This document shows, piece after piece, positions 62,099 to 64,000 of a DNA stretch of 64,000 bases (the first letter of the stretch is position 1; each line of letters starts with the position of its first letter). This stretch comes from Leeuwenhoekiella marinoflava DSM 3653 (GTDB lineage Bacteria > Bacteroidota > Bacteroidia > Flavobacteriales > Flavobacteriaceae): positions 186,001 through 250,000 of the forward strand of contig NZ_FQUN01000004.1 in NCBI RefSeq assembly GCF_900129005.1, in the 5' to 3' direction. The notes beneath the pieces are model-generated. The model was not told the DNA's origin. It did not search any database and saw nothing but the letters and a program-made list of their open reading frames with translations. A program made the position numbers and the translations under genes.

Positions 62099-63914
62099 TA
62101 TCTGTGGTTGTTGAATCTTTAACTTTAGGCTTAGGGACTTCTTTTAAATTCGGTTTCTGTATTGTTGTAGAATCTGTTTCTTTCTGAATTGTTGCTTTAT
62201 CATTGATTGGAACTCCTAATGAAGGAGCATCTTCTTCTCGGTTTTTAAAGTCTGAAGGATTCAATTTTGAAGCATCTGGGATGTCCAACTCTTCGTCTGA
62301 AATGCTATTATCAAAGAAATCTTCATCGATTTCCGGTAACGGAATACCTTCAATTTTAGTAAGGGTAAACGGAGCTTCACCTTTGAAGATATCTTCTTTG
62401 GACAATAACCGCTCATCACCCCGCCAATTCAGTCCGGGGAATTCTCTGGACTCAATAGGAAATTTAGAAAGCGGGTAAACCTCACCGTCAACTTGTTTCC
62501 ACTTTGTGACTTCAACCAGTTCATTTTCTTCTAAAATCGCCGTAATTGAAGCTGATTTACTTTTGTCTATTCCTTGTAAAGCCCCATCTTCTCCACGCAT
62601 ATAATTGATGCTTTCGGCGTTTTTCACAATGTCTATTTGATGCAAAGCATTGTCTAAAAAAGTACCGTAAAGCACATCTCCTTTTACTTGATTAAACCCT
62701 GTTTTGTCCTTTTGATCAAATAGGGGAATGGTGTCTTGTTGCGCCATAAAAGCATTTTCAAATACTTTAAGAGAATCGAGTTGCTCGGTTTTGGTATCGC
62801 TTTTCAGATGAATGGAGTCTCCAGTCATCTGGCTCAGACCACTCCATAAAATGGGCTTGCCAATCATTTGTGTCAATCCGGTTTGTTGATTGATGTGTAT
62901 AGAATCTGATTTTCCGCTTAAATCACTTTTGAAAAGGCGTACGTTGTAATAACCGCGTACAATGCGTTTTTCAGGAATTCCTGTAACTACGAGTCGATCT
63001 CCATGAATGTAAATGGAATCGTTATCCTGAACGGTTATCGCAACAGCTTTTTTAGTGATAAAAACTGAATCTTTATCCTTGTAAACTTCGGCATAATGTC
63101 CTTTGATAACACTGTTATTTGCGGTGTCTAAAACTTTGATATTGTTAGTCGCCGAAGCAAAATTAGTAGGCCTATCAAAATACAAACTGTCTCCGTAGAC
63201 CGTGCGATTATCATAATCTATACGGGAATTTTTCACAAAATAACCGTTGTCGTTTCGGGTGTCATAATAGCCCCGTTCACAATAAACGGTGCTGGTCTCA
63301 CTGGTAATAGTAGAGGGACCATACAAATAAGCTACACCGCTTTCCGAATAAAAATCAAGTTGGTCGCTTTCAATAACATATTCCGGGTTTGTGACCACCA
63401 CGTCCTGAATAAAGGAATACTTATCCTGATCTAAAAAATAACGACCTATTTTACTGTTGATAATGCTTGCTGTGTCTCGTAGTGTTCCACCGGTTCGGTA
63501 ATAGGCTTGCTGTTTGATTCTGTCAAAATAGAGCGTATCTGTATCTAAAGTAGCAGTAGGTGTTTTTAAATTCACTCCTCCTGATGCCCAAGCAAACTGG
63601 GTATTACCGTTATATTCCCCATAGTTGCTGCGCATACTAATGGTGTCGCCTTGTTTCATGCGAACATTACCAATGGCGCGGACAAAATTTTCATTTTTAT
63701 AATGAAATGCTAAGTCACACCACATTTCTATACCTTCATGCTGAATATAAACCTGATTGGTATTTTTATACATTACCAAAGCTCCCGGATATTTTACCTC
63801 ATCGATTTGAGAAATATCTGAGGTGATATCTAGTTCTTTTCCTTCCTGAGCAAAGGAGCTTGCGGCAAGGAAAAGCATTAAAAAAAAGAGACTGTTTTTT
63901 AAGAAATCAGGCAT
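62088..63914 (-). CDS. OstA/LptA-like LPS transport protein
   Basis: A 608-residue exported protein. I chose the ATG at 63914 (MPDFLKNSLFFLMLFLAASSFAQ), which starts a clear signal peptide and lies 14 bases after a -7 element; the longer frame would start upstream of it. The mature part consists of repeated beta-strand turns (GALVMYKNTNQVYIQHEG, ENFVRAIGNVRMKQGD, QFAWASGGVNLKTPTATLDTD, YLYGPSTITS), as in the OstA/LptA jellyroll that bridges LPS through the periplasm. The last ~120 residues are acidic and Pro/Thr/Ser-rich. A full LptD barrel is not present. Confidence 0.9.
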   Translation of the reverse strand: MPDFLKNSLFFLMLFLAASSFAQEGKELDITSDISQIDEVKYPGALVMYKNTNQVYIQHEGIEMWCDLAFHYKNENFVRAIGNVRMKQGDTISMRSNYGEYNGNTQFAWASGGVNLKTPTATLDTDTLYFDRIKQQAYYRTGGTLRDTASIINSKIGRYFLDQDKYSFIQDVVVTNPEYVIESDQLDFYSESGVAYLYGPSTITSETSTVYCERGYYDTRNDNGYFVKNSRIDYDNRTVYGDSLYFDRPTNFASATNNIKVLDTANNSVIKGHYAEVYKDKDSVFITKKAVAITVQDNDSIYIHGDRLVVTGIPEKRIVRGYYNVRLFKSDLSGKSDSIHINQQTGLTQMIGKPILWSGLSQMTGDSIHLKSDTKTEQLDSLKVFENAFMAQQDTIPLFDQKDKTGFNQVKGDVLYGTFLDNALHQIDIVKNAESINYMRGEDGALQGIDKSKSASITAILEENELVEVTKWKQVDGEVYPLSKFPIESREFPGLNWRGDERLLSKEDIFKGEAPFTLTKIEGIPLPEIDEDFFDNSISDEELDIPDASKLNPSDFKNREEDAPSLGVPINDKATIQKETDSTTIQKPNLKEVPKPKVKDSTTTDNES

Positions 63915-63928
63915 AATACAATTTGATG

Positions 63929-63936
63929 CAAATATA
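63929..63936 (-). promoter_or_regulatory. OstA-like gene -7 element
   Basis: TATATTTG on the minus strand matches TAnnTTTG and ends 14 bases before the chosen ATG at 63914. Confidence 0.5.
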
Positions 63937-64000
63937 ACGGAAAAAGAAGCGGTTAAAGTATTCCCTTTAATCAAAAATGAAAGCTATTATTTTTTAGCAG

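Overview
The window is a chromosomal segment of an aerobic, Gram-negative member of the Bacteroidota, most likely family Flavobacteriaceae. It is AT-rich. Many intergenic regions carry the Bacteroidota -7 promoter element TAnnTTTG, and starts mostly lack Shine-Dalgarno sequences. The gene content fits: a fused E1 alpha/beta 2-oxoacid dehydrogenase, the DUF4294, DUF3822, DUF349 and DUF368 families, menaquinone genes, an acidic surface-lipoprotein signal (CSDDDD) and several outer-membrane barrels. I see no prophage, transposase, CRISPR array, rRNA or tRNA. Most of the window is ordinary core genome.

Layout. 1-5.3 kb: an edge-cut membrane protein, panB, an NTF2-like exported protein, sdaA, and a umuD-like/umuC pair behind a strong operator-like dyad. 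5.3-10.2 kb: a CPBP protease, dnaK with an unusual hairpin-rich 3' region, and an SDR/AraC operon. 10.2-15.2 kb: a sparse stretch with repeats, OmpH/Skp, an outer-membrane protein, a plant-type LRR protein and an esterase. 15.4-23.2 kb: a menaquinone cluster (hotdog thioesterase, menF, menD, menB) interleaved with DUF2853 and a CvfB-like S1 protein, then two PH-domain membrane proteins. 23.3-34.9 kb (minus strand): fused E1, a peptidase-like/barrel protein, LOG, uvrA, topoisomerase IB and an M42 peptidase. 35-43.7 kb (plus strand): DUF4294, a 46-residue membrane protein, pyrR-pyrB-STAS-like-rnz, pdxH and a polyphosphate operon (sixA-ppk1-ppx), then a barrel. 43.8-49 kb (minus strand): miaE, dnaX split by a frameshift at A10, the RNase P RNA (plus strand), a STAS/SEC14-like protein, and rsmD-DUF3822-pseudopilin-like. 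49-53.7 kb (plus strand): a RecD-like helicase, DUF4126, kdsB, an acyltransferase and a surface lipoprotein. 53.7-64 kb (minus strand): a methyltransferase, DUF349, aroE, two DUF368 polyprenyl-phosphate transporters, a TPR protein, a class III aminotransferase and an OstA/LptA-like protein.

The observations I would follow first are these: dnaX is readable as full-length tau only after a -1 shift at a ten-adenine run; the UmuD-like partner of UmuC has lost the serine, the lysine and the cleavage-site cysteine of classical UmuD; four hairpins follow dnaK in about 135 bases; a dispersed intergenic repeat occurs three times; an M1-peptidase-like domain without HExxH is joined to a C-terminal barrel; and a PilM-like/pseudopilin-like gene pair precedes rsmD.
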